Assembly (NCBI GenBank): GCA_020746105.1 | Contig: CM036626.1 | Location: forward strand, 20,139,001 to 20,203,000 | Direction of reading: 5' to 3' | Source: Trogon surrucura | Taxonomy: Eukaryota > Chordata > Aves > Trogoniformes > Trogonidae | DNA length: 64,000 nt | Shown here: one piece after another, positions 11,841 through 24,190 of the stretch | Numbering within the stretch: the stretch's first letter is position 1 | Layout of the letters: each line of letters begins with the position of its first letter | Notes under the pieces: model-generated | What the model was told of the DNA's origin: nothing | The model's input: the letters and a program-made list of their open reading frames with translations, nothing else | Databases searched by the model: none | Position numbers and translations under genes: made by a program

Positions 11841-11932
11841 GAATCATAGACTCATTTGGGAAAAACCTTTAAGATCTAGTCCAGCCAGCAACCCAGCGCT
11901 GCCAGGTCCACCACTATAAACCATGTCCCACG
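11841..11932 (-). mobile_element. CR1 LINE, short 3' end fragment
   Basis: The plus strand reads GAATCATAGACTCATTTGGG, the reverse complement of a CR1 3' terminus. It continues with the usual complement of CR1 3' UTR (TAAGATCTAGTCCAGCC, then GCTGCCAGGTCCACCACT and ACCATGTCCCACGG). The element is therefore on the minus strand and strongly 5' truncated, about 92 bp. No RT sequence remains. The tail sequence differs from the other CR1 copies here, indicating another subfamily. Confidence 0.8.
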
Positions 11933-14900
11933 GTACAGGTTATAACAACTGTGTCCTCTTTTTTTCTCAGTGAAAAACAGACGTTGTCTGTGTATTTTCT
12001 TAGTTGTCATGATAGCCCCATGATAACACTCTTCAAACAGCTAACGGAAAGATAATCTGCATGGAATTTTCCAAAATTTATTAATGCTAACTTAATTTTA
12101 TCAAGTTTAACAGTCACATTTTTGGATCTCTATTACATTTCTGCACAAACCTGCATGTTTTCTTTTTTTTATTTCTTTCTTTTTTTTTCTTTTTTTGTTG
12201 GTACATTGGTATCCCTAGGAGTATGAAAGTCACTCCCTGATGGAATTCAAAGTAGTGACCTGCCATTAGTTAGCGGGAGGAGAGAAGAACCTATTGCTTC
12301 CCCACGTAAATTATGTGAATCCTGGATGTAAGCCAGGCATTCATTTTGTTAAAATGGGGTTTGATAATTGAAACTAATTTCACATCGACCCCATTAAGTT
12401 GCGTTTTATTGCTCATTTAATAGGCCCTGTCTCACAAGCTCCCAGAACTAGGAAGCGCCTTTGTAACGTGAATTTATAATTTGTCAAAGCTCCGACCGGA
12501 TAGGTAAACGTTGAGTTTGCTCTGTCGGATCAGCACCGACGTGTGCAACAGATATTTTGCTGGTGTTTGGTCAAGGCGAGTATCTTTATAGAATCCTAGT
12601 TCCTTCAAAGGAAAGCGGAGTTAAAAGGTACGGCTGATACTACTACATGTGTAGTACAAGCTAGGTAAAAATGTTTAGAGCTCGTTAAAATTGTATCCGG
12701 GTCTGAGAAGCGCTAAAAGAAGCATTTAGCGCTCAGTTTTAGCTGCTGCTTCACAATCCAAACTGCGTTCAAAGCACACGGCTAATGTCTCCATTTTTAA
12801 ATGTACAGGATTGGAAATGTGTGTTAGGCAAAGTGTACAGTTCTCTTGCTCGTCGTGGAATAACAACATCTGACAGGTATTACTCACATTAAAACAACAG
12901 CGGATGCAGGAAAGGGGACGCTTGGCTGCTGTTCTGCTGAAGGGTTTAGAGCTGATTTGTCCAATCCAAATGCTTTGTCGGCAAGAGTTGACACACGAAA
13001 TGGTCTGCGTTGGGTAGTCTCGGTGCTGAATTGCTGCTGGTTCTCAATGATGCATTTTTTCTCACCCCAAAACAGTGAATTCCATTCTGGAGTAGAAATG
13101 ACATGGAATATCAATGAAATCCTCCTTTAAAAAGAATCAAAATACACTTTCTCCCTCCATGAATGTCCTCAAGAGTCAGATCTCGGAGAGAGAGAGCAGG
13201 TCAGCCTCCTCTTCGTTGCATTTTGTGTTTAGAACAGATTCAGGAGTCAGTGCAGAGAGGCAGGAGACGAAGAAACCGTGGGCAGGGCTGGAAGCGTTTA
13301 GGACCAGCTTCACGTGAACCTACAGCTGCAAACATCTGCAGCGTGTGCTAGTGGACTATGGCATGTATGGGATGAAGTCCTCATGTTGCAGCTCTACTTG
13401 GACAGTTTGAAAAGGTCAAGAACTGCTGAACCAAGACAAATAAAAGCACAGGAGATGGGAACCCAACCTGGGATTTGGACAAGAGAAATCTTCACCTTAG
13501 CCTTTGAGTACTGTTGTCATTCCTGGGGCTAAGGATGTTCTAATGACATCATTGTAGGCAGTAATAGACCAATTGTTCTGTTCTCCTTATTTTTATTGAG
13601 TGGTGTTGAAAAATCTTATGTGAAGTCACGGTTTCAGTTTCTTCCAACACCTAGCAGTGTTTCTGTGCAGGTGTGGTTGTGCTGAATTTGAAATGTGCTT
13701 GCTGTGTATAAAATGTGCTTATAGCGTTGTTTTTTTTCGCAGGGGTACAAGCTAAATGTGCCTGTCAGTGTTTTGCAGGATTGGTTTGTGAAAGGTTGTT
13801 AGCCTGTTAGGTCTTACACGTTGGAGTCAGCAGTAGCATTCACAGTTCTTGCAAGGTGTTGTGTTTAAAACGATGGCAGGGCTTTTAATGCTTTTTTAAT
13901 TTAACTTTCCTTGATGTGACACCCAATTACCGGTAAAATTTAACCACCTCTTCTTAGTTTTGAGTGTAGACATCCTTTGGCATTTTGCTGCTTTCTTCTA
14001 AAAGTATTTAGGGGAAGACGCTCGAAAACATCGCAGTGAATGCTACAGCAGTTAGCGAGGATTTTACGTAATTTTAGAGATGTCATAACACAGCTTTACA
14101 CTAAAAATGCTCTTTTTTTGTGTGTGTGTGCGTCAGCTGAGAAAATGTGCCAGTCCAAATGGGTGAAATTTCGAGATCCAAGATCATCGTGCACTTGCTA
14201 ACTAGCAGGACAGAAATTATGGGAGTTGTGTCTCGTCCCTTGCAAGCGTTGTTTATTGTGAACAGGAGAATGTAGTAGTTTTAAAAACTATGAGTTGCTC
14301 CTGAAGACTTCAGAAGATCTCACTTAAATTCATTAGTTGCTGCGCAGGTGTTCACACAGCATTTAAAGTAATCACAAAATGCATTTGTTTCACTATACAA
14401 ATGTATTAGCATCCAGTCTGTACTTAAATGAAGAGTGTCTTAGCTAAACCATATATTACCAGCATCTCTGTATCTGTAAAATGCTTAACTTGAATTGTCC
14501 TCCGTTAATACACTCTACAATAAATGCTACAGCCTCCGTATAGAGACTTTAAGCGACAGAAAAACCCCTCTGAGTTCGCCAAACCTCTGCATTTATTTTC
14601 AGTCCTCCTGTATAGCAGTGGCAAGGGCAACCCTCTGAAAACATCGCCCTTCAGGAGAGCATTGTCCTAGGTAGGAGCACGGTTTAGTTTGCTGGGATTG
14701 TAGTTTCCTCGTGAGGTGAAGAAGAATTTATTTCTGCTTATTTTGCAGCTGACTTGTCGTGAAAATACGTGCAAACAAATGTTAGCTTGTTTGGACTTAC
14801 ACCAGAGAGTCAGGAGTTCTTGATCCATTGCAACTCCCAAAAAAAGCAGAGAGATGAAGAAGGAAACGTGATGAGAAGACAGTTACTGGGAGGGATGACC

Positions 14901-15330
14901 AAATTGCCCGAGGGAACGTGCCAAAGGGTGTGAGGTGTCAGGCTACGTGGCAGACTGTCCTGATTCATAAATCTCTGTATTCCCATTAAAAATGAGATTG
15001 GGTTTTCCCCGCAGCAGAGAAATCGTAGGAAGAGAAAAGGCCTTGCAAATTTTTTTAGAAGTCAGGTTTTTTTTAAAAAAGTAGGGTTTTTTAAGGACCA
15101 TAAACACCTTTAAAATGCAGAGGGATGACGGAAAAACTACGGGATTTTTGAGTCTTTCAGTAATGCAAGTAGTAAAAAAAGTAGATGCCAGTACATCACC
15201 ATTTTTTTGTATTGCATTGGAAAACAAGAAGAATACATACGAGGATAAGCAGAACCACAACCTCCTTGATAACGTGATTCAGAATTAGGTGTTTATGGTG
15301 CGGTACATGCATTCAGAGCAGGAGTGTGGA

Positions 15331-15351
15331 GGGGGGTGGGTGGGTGAGGGG
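15331..15351 (+). other. G-quadruplex motif on the RNA-sense strand
   Basis: Line reads GGGGGGTGGGTGGGTGAGGGG, that is four G-runs of three or more with loops of 1, 1 and 3 bases. Short single-base loops make this a strong G4 pattern. It is on the transcribed-sense strand, so it could fold both in DNA and in the CNTN4 pre-mRNA. Confidence 0.6.
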
Positions 15352-17395
15352 CTGGTTAATTGGAAAGCTGTCTGATTTCCCTAAAGAAGCTACGATAGAG
15401 CGACAAAGACGTAATCCTCTGTGGTGTGCATCCTTCACCGGAGGATCAGAAGTATTAAAGATCGCAGTAGTTTCCACCTGAAGTGAGGCTGCGGCGCGTG
15501 CGTGAGGTGAGCCCTGACACGTTCCCTACGGAGTCAGAGCAGAGGGTGCCTCGAAAATGATTTCGGGGTCTTCGTGTACAGCTGCTGCTTTTCTGAACCT
15601 ACAGGTAGAAGAGAACACTCACTGCCTTCCTCACTGACAGCCACGTACTGGGAAACCTCATCTGAGTTAGCTTGGACGTGGCGAAATTAGGATGCCCAGC
15701 GGAGCTGGGAGCTGGAGGATGCTCTGGTGCAAAGCAATCCTTATGCACACTCTGGCTTTTGTAAGTTGGTCACTTGTTCCCGGGCTGTGGCTCTCGCAGA
15801 GGGGTGAAGGCAGCTCAAGGAGTATCACAAACAGGGAATTTAGTCACCAGTTTGAATTTTCAGTCTCAGAAGCAGAGATTTTCCTTATCAGTTGCAGTAG
15901 TGAACCAAGCAGTGCCTCCCCCCCAGGTCACAGCCAGTTTTATTATTTTAAGTTTGTATAATTGTGAGTTCACATTCATTTCTAAGGAGTTTTTCTCATG
16001 AAAACTTCTGCTCCCTTGACCATAAGTTGAATTTTTTTCGTGTCTCTCAATATCCAGTTCAGATTTCGTACAGATCAAATTTAGTTTTCTGCAATAATAT
16101 CCCCTTGCTTTTGATAAGGTGATCGTAATACTTGCTTGCTGTAGCAGTATAAATGTTATATTCCCTTTCTTATTCTTTGGAGCAGGTTTTTAATACTGTT
16201 TACTCCAGATTACTTTAGATGCCCAATTTACGAATCAAGGAACCAAAGTTAGATGACAAAATTCAATGTACAGTCAGTGAAAACGAGCGATTGGGATCCT
16301 TTATCAGAGATGACACGCTGGGCACTAATTACCATGTCAGCTATTCTGTGTCTTAATCAATTCCAGGGATCTCATTTATAATTTTTACTCTTACTGACAA
16401 GTAGTTATTCAAAGAAGTAAATCGACTATCTATGTAATTTGCTTCTTGGACACAGAAGGCTGAAAATTAACAGGCTTTTTTTTTTCCCCCCCCCGGAGAA
16501 ATCTTCCTCCCTGCAGTGCAGTGTTCTGCTAATTATCCCTTTGTCCCTTTTTTTTTTTTTGTTTTCCAAAGGTGACAGAGAAACCTGAAAGGGAGCGGAA
16601 TGTGCGTGGGGCAGGTGCAGGTGGGTGAGCGCTGCTGGCAAGGGCTGCTTTGGCTCCGATGCCTCCAGCTTCGGTGTTGCTGGTTTTTTTTGCAGTCGGG
16701 AATGGAGATAAAGTCTGCACCAGCACAGGAGAGTCAGTTTGTGACCAGAACCACGCGACGCTGCCAAGATCAGCCTGTTTTGTTTGCATCTGTCTGCTGC
16801 TGGGAGGGGAGAACAGAAGCCGAGGCAGGATTTTAGGCCGTGTTTGAAAACTAATCACGGAATATCGTAAATCAGAGAACTAAGCAGGGTGCCCATTAAA
16901 AAAGTACTCGTGATGAGATCTTCAAAAAAACCTCATTTTATTAACGCCGGCAGTGAGTACCTTTAAGATGCAGCCTTTCTGCTTTGTTGTGTTACAGGTT
17001 GTTTTTGAAACAATCAATTTACAAAGAGCTTTTTTTTTTTTTTTCTTTTTTTCATGCTGTTAAAGCAAATTGGTATGTAATTAGATTTATATACTGAATA
17101 ATCTTATTTGCATATCCAATTAATTCGTCCTGTTTTAATTTGTTAGGGTTGGATTCACATTAGTAGTAAAAAATAACACTTAAATTATCAAGGATTCAAA
17201 TTTTCTTTTACTACAATTTGTTCAAGTTGTTGCATTAAAACTTGGTCCTGAGCATCCTCTTCCTTTTAAAGGCTATTAAGTAATATGGAAAGAAAGCAAT
17301 GAAAAGAAAACTAACTCGCGGTACCAAAAAAAGAGTCTATTTAAGCTGATCACAGCAAATGCAATGTGAATTTAGGCTTTTTAAGTATCTCACCG

Positions 17396-17900
17396 TAGAA
17401 TCACAGAATGGTTTGGGTTCGAAGGGACTTTTAAAGGTCGTGTAGTGCAATCCTCCTGCAGTGAGCAGGGACATCTTCCACCAGACCAGGTTGCTCAGAG
17501 CCTTGTCCATCTCGATGCTTGGTATTTCCACGGATGGAGCTTCTACTTCCTCTCTGAGCAACCTGTTCCAGTGTTTCACCACCCTCACTGTAAAAATTTT
17601 CATCCTTCCGTCTCGTCTGAATTTTCCCTTTTTTTACTTTAAAGCCATTACTCTTTGTCCTATTGCAACAGGCCCTGCTGAAAAGCCTGTCCCCATCTTT
17701 CTTACAAGCACGGAAAAGCTACGATACGATCTCCCCGGAGCCTTCTGTTCTCCAGACTGAACAACCCCAACTCTCAGTCTTTCTTCATCGGAGACGTGGT
17801 CCATCCCCTCTGATCGTCTTCTTGGCCCTCCTCTGGACCCACTCCAACGAGTCTATGTCTTTCCTGTGCTGAGGACTCTGGGAGTCCCACTTACGGTCTC
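17396..17900 (-). mobile_element. CR1 LINE fragment, 5' truncated, old
   Basis: Starting at TAGAATCACAGAATGG, the plus strand is the complement of a CR1 3' end. It proceeds through the CR1 3' UTR and the C-terminal part of ORF2 (complement reads as the family phrase RVVKHWNRLLREEVEAPS). The match fades near 17900 at GTCCCACTTACGGTCTC. The element is about 505 bp, with many substitutions and indels against the younger CR1 copies at 32264 and 44507, so it is clearly older. Its 3' UTR (complement of AGACCAGGTTGCTCAGAGC) belongs to the same lineage as the copies at 35413 and 50215 and the tail of the SINE at 2976. Confidence 0.85.
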
Positions 17901-20439
17901 TAGATGTCCACAGGCTGCGCATAATTTTCATTGCAGTGTATTTATTAGTGGACCTTGTGAACGTTACAAGGATTGTTCTCCGCTGATTTTAGTTGTCAGT
18001 CATGGAGATTTCACTCATCGTAGGAGCGCTTTTCCGTTAAGCATTTCGACTATCTTGACTTCTCACATTTGTATTTAAAAATGCAGAAGCCAAGCAAAAA
18101 ACTGGAAGAGGGACCTGATGTGAGAAGTGCTAACACACCCTAAATTCCACACGTCGCAGTACAACAGGGAGGTGTTTAGCACCCTGAAAACTGTGCCACT
18201 TCATTAGGTTCCCAAGGATGTGGTTTTAGCAGCTTCCTGTGAAACTCCACAACTTTATAAGCTAGACAGAGGAGTGTTTTCTCAGACATAGTCCAAGAAA
18301 TGTTCAGGTTTTGCTCTGAATCAAGAAATAGCTCGGCACAACCCCTGCTTATATGACCGACGTGACGAGCCTCGGTCATCCCTACCAGGCAAGTGGTTGG
18401 TTTTCCATCGATGGCTCTGCTACTCCTGCATGATTTCAAACTTCAGGTTCCAGTTTTGGAGCAGCCGAAGCTGAATGGAGGCTTCTTGGGCTGTGAGACC
18501 ATTTAGGAGGTATTACCAAGGCTGGAAAATCAGCAAGCCAAGCGTGTATTGAAATGTGCTCAAGACAGTTTGTTCCTAGCGTGTGAGAGACACACAGGTC
18601 ACCGTCGTGCTTCCTAGTTACCCTTACAGCTTCTTTTGAGTTTGGGAGCAGAGGTCTGTTAGCCATGGAGAAAAAAAAAAAAAAGGAGGGGGGCGATCAA
18701 TGAGTCATTATAAAAGGCTACAACAGTTACATTGTAACCTGAATTTAAAGTGATATTTCAGTATAGTTCAACACATCCCTTAAGTTTTTAAAGAGATTTT
18801 TGGATGTGTTCTTATAGTTACTGGAAAGAATCTTCTATCCTTCCAGAAGGTGTCTGTCTATCTGTTTAGTGCATCAACTGACATACAATAAGCTCCCTCT
18901 TTTTAACTTTTTTTTAAGGGCAAGCTTGCTGCTCACCTCTGCCTGCCCTTCACCCTTGTTGCGATGATATTGATGGCAGAGGTATCTGCTGTTCTCATAA
19001 AAGTTAAGGGTCTTAATTTTGGTTTAATACCCAACCACTTCGTTATGTGTTTGCTTAAATGTGTCTCTCTGCTTTCGTTTGATTCCAGCATTTTCAGCAG
19101 CTTGGCCTGCAAACTGTTAACTGCCACCAAAAACCACTTTTTTACTCTTTTGTGCAAGAAGCAGGCCTTGAAGTTGTGGAGTTTTATTACTGCTGTTGGA
19201 CAATTAATGAAAGGAACACTTGTTTATGAGTAAAAAAAGTCATTACATATGGTTGACACACAAAGCCTAAAAATCCATAGTTTCTCTCTGTTTGACATCG
19301 GTAGAGAACTGGGCTGCATGTCCCGTGTCCTCTGAAATCAGAGGAAAAGCCACCCGGTGACTGGGCAGGGGCTGAATGGTCGATTCAAGAGGCTTTAGCA
19401 AAAAAATCATGTCGGTGAAAGGGAGATGAGCTAAAAATTCACATTTTTAGGCCCGTGAAGCTGCTTCAAAGCGAGCGCAGGACATTGCAGAGCAAGGCAT
19501 TAAAAATTGAATACAAAGCCAACAATGTATATTTAAATATAATAAATCAGTAAAATATCACTGTAATTATGTTGCGGTGATTTGAAATACGTCCTAAGGT
19601 AAATTGCATTGGATCCTCGTTAGCAGCTATTGGTTATTAGGTAAATCTGGTGCCGGGGGAAAAAAAAAGAATAGGTGCAAGTGCTTAGCTATTGCCTGCG
19701 TCTCCAAACACTGGTTATTTTGTGCCTTTTTCTGCTAATCCTACCTAAAAGTTGAAGGTAGCCTGCCCACAGGTCATGGGAAGCACCTCGGTTGTGCGGC
19801 AGCCAGGCAGTGTGAAATACAAATAAGGTGACAGTTGCTGGCAAAACAACTTCAGTGTGCTGGTTTTATCTCTCGAGGAACGACTACACCCTTCCGCTTA
19901 GTAATAAAAATAAAACGCGTAACGGGGCCCATGTCCCTGGTAGCTTTGGCTCTAGCTGTAAGATTCAAATAGGTGTACAGATAATGTATTCCCTCCCTTG
20001 TTCTCTCAAATCTCTCCGTCTGCCTGCTTTGTAAACTCTATTTGACCAAGCTACAAACAGCTTTTAGTTTCTAAGGGCAGGAAAAGACAGTACGCATCCC
20101 TGCGTGCCGGAAAACTAAGTGAAAATGACCTCTAGCTCTAAGGCACTTATTGAAAACCTATTTTAAATTGAATACACAAGCCAAGATAATACAGGCTGTT
20201 TGATAAGAAACATTAGAGAAATCCATAACACGAGGCTTTTTATTACGGGTTTATTACATCAATCTCTCCAGTGGGTAATGGAACTTGTAAATATACTCTT
20301 ATGTAGGAGTCTCCTTGCGGGCTTTTTATTCATGCTGAAGTAAGCACAGCAAACTTATTTGCTGTCAGGCTACATTGAATTTAAGATTAGTATTTATTTT
20401 GGTTCTAAAGAGGTTTGGCTTTTGTGAATTGGAAGTTGG

Positions 20440-20580
20440 CGGAACAGCTGGAGGAGAAGGGAGCTGCAGGGGAGCGCGGGGAGCAAATGAGTTTTCCGAG
20501 CGAACCGCTGGGTCCCCGCGCAGGGCGTGGGGCGGGCACGGGGTCCCGGTGGGCTGCCTCTCCTCTGGGAGGGAAATGTT
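20440..20580. promoter_or_regulatory. CpG-rich block with G-quadruplex motif
   Basis: An isolated GC-rich patch with many CpGs in AT-leaning intron. It contains GGGCGTGGGGCGGGCACGGGG at 20523-20543, a four-run G4 pattern with loops of 3, 1 and 3. GGGCGTGG and GGGGCGGG are also good SP/KLF-type GC boxes. No TATA box or splice structure for an independent transcript is evident. It could be a conserved element or an internal promoter; the sequence alone does not decide. Confidence 0.3.
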
Positions 20581-23397
20581 GGCTTGTTTAAGAAGGAGCT
20601 TGCTGGCTTTCCGCCGAATAAGCCCAGCAAGACAAAAAAAATCATCTGCGGGATTAGAGAAATAATTGAAGGGAAGTATTTACTGCATTAACCGCGTGTG
20701 CAAACGGGGTCACGGTGTGCTTTTTCCCGTACGCGCTTGTTCTTTAGTGTGAAAAAGGTTCTGATTCTTTTCTAGAGGTGAGCTGAGTAATCCTGCCGTG
20801 GCAAGAAGGCAGCAGGCTTTTGCTTACTTGGAAGAAGTTAAGGGTACATTTATATGAGATGAAGGACTAAGGAGAAGTTAACATAGAAGTTCTAAGGACC
20901 AAAAAAGTTAAAATTTTAGCAATACTAACAAAAAAATACAAGTAACAACTTACAAGGTTTTAAGTCTGTTCACTGGAGGATATCATAATTAATTGGTAGT
21001 TGACTTAATATAGGGAAAAATCTCCTTAATTAGAGCATGTTAATTGCAAAGACCAGAAACCTGTTGAGGCGTCAGTGAAGTCAGCATTTAACACAAGCTT
21101 CACTCGCAGTTAATTCCGGTTCTAATTATCGAGTGCATTTTCATTCATACAGTGCCAGGCAAAAGGTGTCATCACTGGGCTGCAAATGGCTACATTTGAG
21201 TATAAAATACATTTTAGAAAAAAAATCATTGCATAGCTCGAGGGCACAAGCTTTAAATTGCAAAGCTTAATTCGAGTCCCACAACCTTCAGTCAATGAGA
21301 CGATTGCAAATCCATTACATTTTTCTAGGGGATGTTAGAGATGGGGGGGAAAAAAATATGCAGAAATGCAGAGGGTGGTGGATGCGCCCTGGACTCGTTT
21401 CATAAGTCATGAGCAAACTTCTCTGGGTGGAGGGGTACCCGGTTTAGTAAACAGCTACACTGTGTAATAACAGAGGAGGAAGGGATGTATTGATGTTGGT
21501 GCAGAATAAACAAGGCCAGGTCTGAGGGATGTTTTGCGTTTCCAGCATTGACAAAGATCTTTTTGCTGTACGTGATGGATTAGGACTGAGGAGCGGCAGG
21601 TGCGTGTATTTAAAGTCTGAGGGTAACAAATGTGCTTGTATTGCAAAACCACTGCTGTGTCATACCCGCGTGGGAGAAGCCGTCCTGTTTATCCACATGC
21701 CTGGGCACTTTCTTCTGTACCTTATTATTGCACAGTAACGCTGCAGCTATTCTGCATCAGCAGATAGCGTAGCACTATTTTCGTTGCGCGTTCTCACGTG
21801 TATTAATTATGTATTATCATTTCCATCTCCTGCATATTTGAAAAGGCAGCAGGTTTTTTTTAAAAAGGCCTTCATTCTCGTGGCCTCGAACTATTTTTGG
21901 CTGCCGCCTCAGTGCTCCTACAAACTTTGCCAACGTCCACGACGCCGAAAGGGGCGGCGCTTCTCATTTGCAACGCTTGAGTCGAGCAGCGAAGCAAGTT
22001 GAGAGAAACTTCCTCGGTGGCTTTGATTTCTTGCTGCTCGCTGATTGGGGCTCTGACGAGGCAGGACAGTGCTACCAAAGTGATCCATAAAGAGTTACTC
22101 TCTGTTTAATTTCTTTCCCTGCCCGTTCTTTGTTCTGGGCTGTGGTGATGCGCTTCTTAAAGAAGTTAAAGCCAAAGCTCTCGGTTCCAGATAAAAGACT
22201 GCTTACAGAAATTCTTATTTGTCTTTGAGGGATCTAAAAAAAAACCAATCAGGAGGTTCTTCGTACTGCATTCTCAATCTGGTGTAATCCTTAAATTTCA
22301 AAACAGAGAAAGCCATTCTTTTTTCTAATTCTAATGAAAAAATTGCTGAAGCAGTGCACATTGCCCATTAAGCCTTCTCGTCACTAGAACGGAATTACAT
22401 GATTTTCATTAATTTTCTTGCTTTTAACTTCTGACTTGTAATTTACCAAAAAGAAAAAAAAACAACTCACTACCCTGGAGCTGGTTGTTTCCCAATTGCC
22501 AAAGTGCTGCAGATGGCTACAGCATTCGGATGAGTAACGCAAGTCAGCTCCTATTTTGGCATCTTCCTGATGTTTTGGGCTGTTTATAGTAAAGCACTGC
22601 AAAGAATAGCATTTATTAGTTTGCACTAGAGTTCTGATTATGACTTTTTCAAAGGCTTCCACGACCTACTGGTTTACCATAAGTGGATATGGCGTAGTGC
22701 CTGATTTATTTCACTGGATCACATCAAAACAGTAAAACATCTAATTGCTTATTGAACAATAAAATAAACGTATTCTTTGATTTTAAAGTAACAAGCCTCT
22801 TAGAGTAGCACGTGTGATCTCCCTTCCATTTGACTGTTGACTTACTCTCCTTATTGATAGCAAATTTGGTTTTTATCTCTGTAGTCATTGTGTTGCGGTG
22901 CACTTCTCCAGAACTTTCCCTTATGTCCTTTGCCTAACAGCAAAACAAGAGCCTCCTCGGGGAGGGTGGCAGCTAGCTCTGCTTCATCTCTGGAGATGCA
23001 ATTATTTTGTGTTTATCCTCAGTGCCTCTGGGTGGTGGGATGCAGGCAGATATCCGTGCGGGCACACGGGGAGGACAGACTCCTGTAAAAAAGCGCCGTG
23101 CGTCGGTCAGCAGCCGCCACCGCACGACTCCTCCGTGGTCACCACAGCGGTGGGAAGACCTTGGAAGGTTTGGTAGGCTGTTGTGCTGTCACGTTGAGGC
23201 TGGTTTGCAAATCGTTTTTAGGAAATGTTGTTTGCGTCATGTCAAAGTTGAATCTGAAGGGCTTCTTCACAAGTCGCTGTGTTCTGCGTAACGTTTGCGT
23301 TTGAAGTATCAGTGCCCTCCGGGTGAAGAGCCAGAAGTCTCCATAAGCAAAGAAAACTGAAATTATACCCTCGGGATAGCTGCATTTTTTTTGGTAC

Positions 23398-24190
23398 AGG
23401 GAGGCTGTGGTTGTGGTCTACCTTGATTTCAGCAAGGCCTTTGACATGGTCTCCCATAGCATCTTCCTGGAAAAGCTGGCAGCCCACGGCTTGGACACGT
23501 GCACCCTTCATTGGGCTAAAACCTGGTTGGATGACCGGGCCCAGAGAGTGGTGGCAAACAGTGCTGCGTCCAGTTGGCATCTGGTGACCGGTGTTGTCCC
23601 CCAGGGATCAGTGCTTGGCCCAGTCCTGTTCAACATCTTTATTGACCACCTGGATGAGGGAATTGAGTCTACCCTGAGTAAATTCACAGATGACACCAAG
23701 TTTGGGGGGGAATGTTGATCTGCCAAAGGGTAGGAAGGCACTGCAGAGGGACCTGGCCAGGCTGGATCAATGGGCTGAGACCAACGGGATGAAGTTCAAC
23801 CAGACCAAGTGCAGGGTCCTACACTTTGGCCACAATAACCCCCTGCAGTGCTACCGACTGGAGGGAGGAGTGGCTGGGGAGCACCCAGCAGGGAGGGACC
23901 TGGGAGTGCTGGGTGACGGCGGGTTGAACATGAGCCAGCAGGGCCCAGGTCTGAAACTGCCTCAGGGGAGGTTCAGGTTGGGTCTCAGGCAGCCCTTCCT
24001 CATGGAGAGGGTGCTCAGGCACTGGGATGCTCTGCCCAGGGCAGGGGGAGTCACCCTCCCTAGGGGGGTTTAAGGAGAGGCTGGATGTGGCACTTGGTGC
24101 CCTGCTCTGGCCCGTGTAGGGTGTTGGGTCACGGGCTGGACTTGGTGGTCTCAGAGGGCTTTGCCAGCCTCAATGATTCTGTGATTCTCT
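23398..24190 (+). mobile_element. CR1 LINE fragment with RT domain and an internal deletion
   Basis: The copy starts inside ORF2 and shows RT signatures in order: [31 protein letters not shown] and FTDDTKFGG (family norm FADDTK, so the residue before the catalytic Asp pair is changed). A frameshift follows near 23710, where a run of seven G occurs. Reading continues as [18 protein letters not shown] and GLNMSQQ. At about 23945-23955 it jumps from the MSQQ region to the C-terminal [12 protein letters not shown] region, skipping several hundred bases found in other CR1s. The 3' end is GGACTTGGTGGTCTCAGAGG, then CAATGATTCTGTGATTCTC. Dead copy; probably a different CR1 subfamily from the others here. 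Confidence 0.9.
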
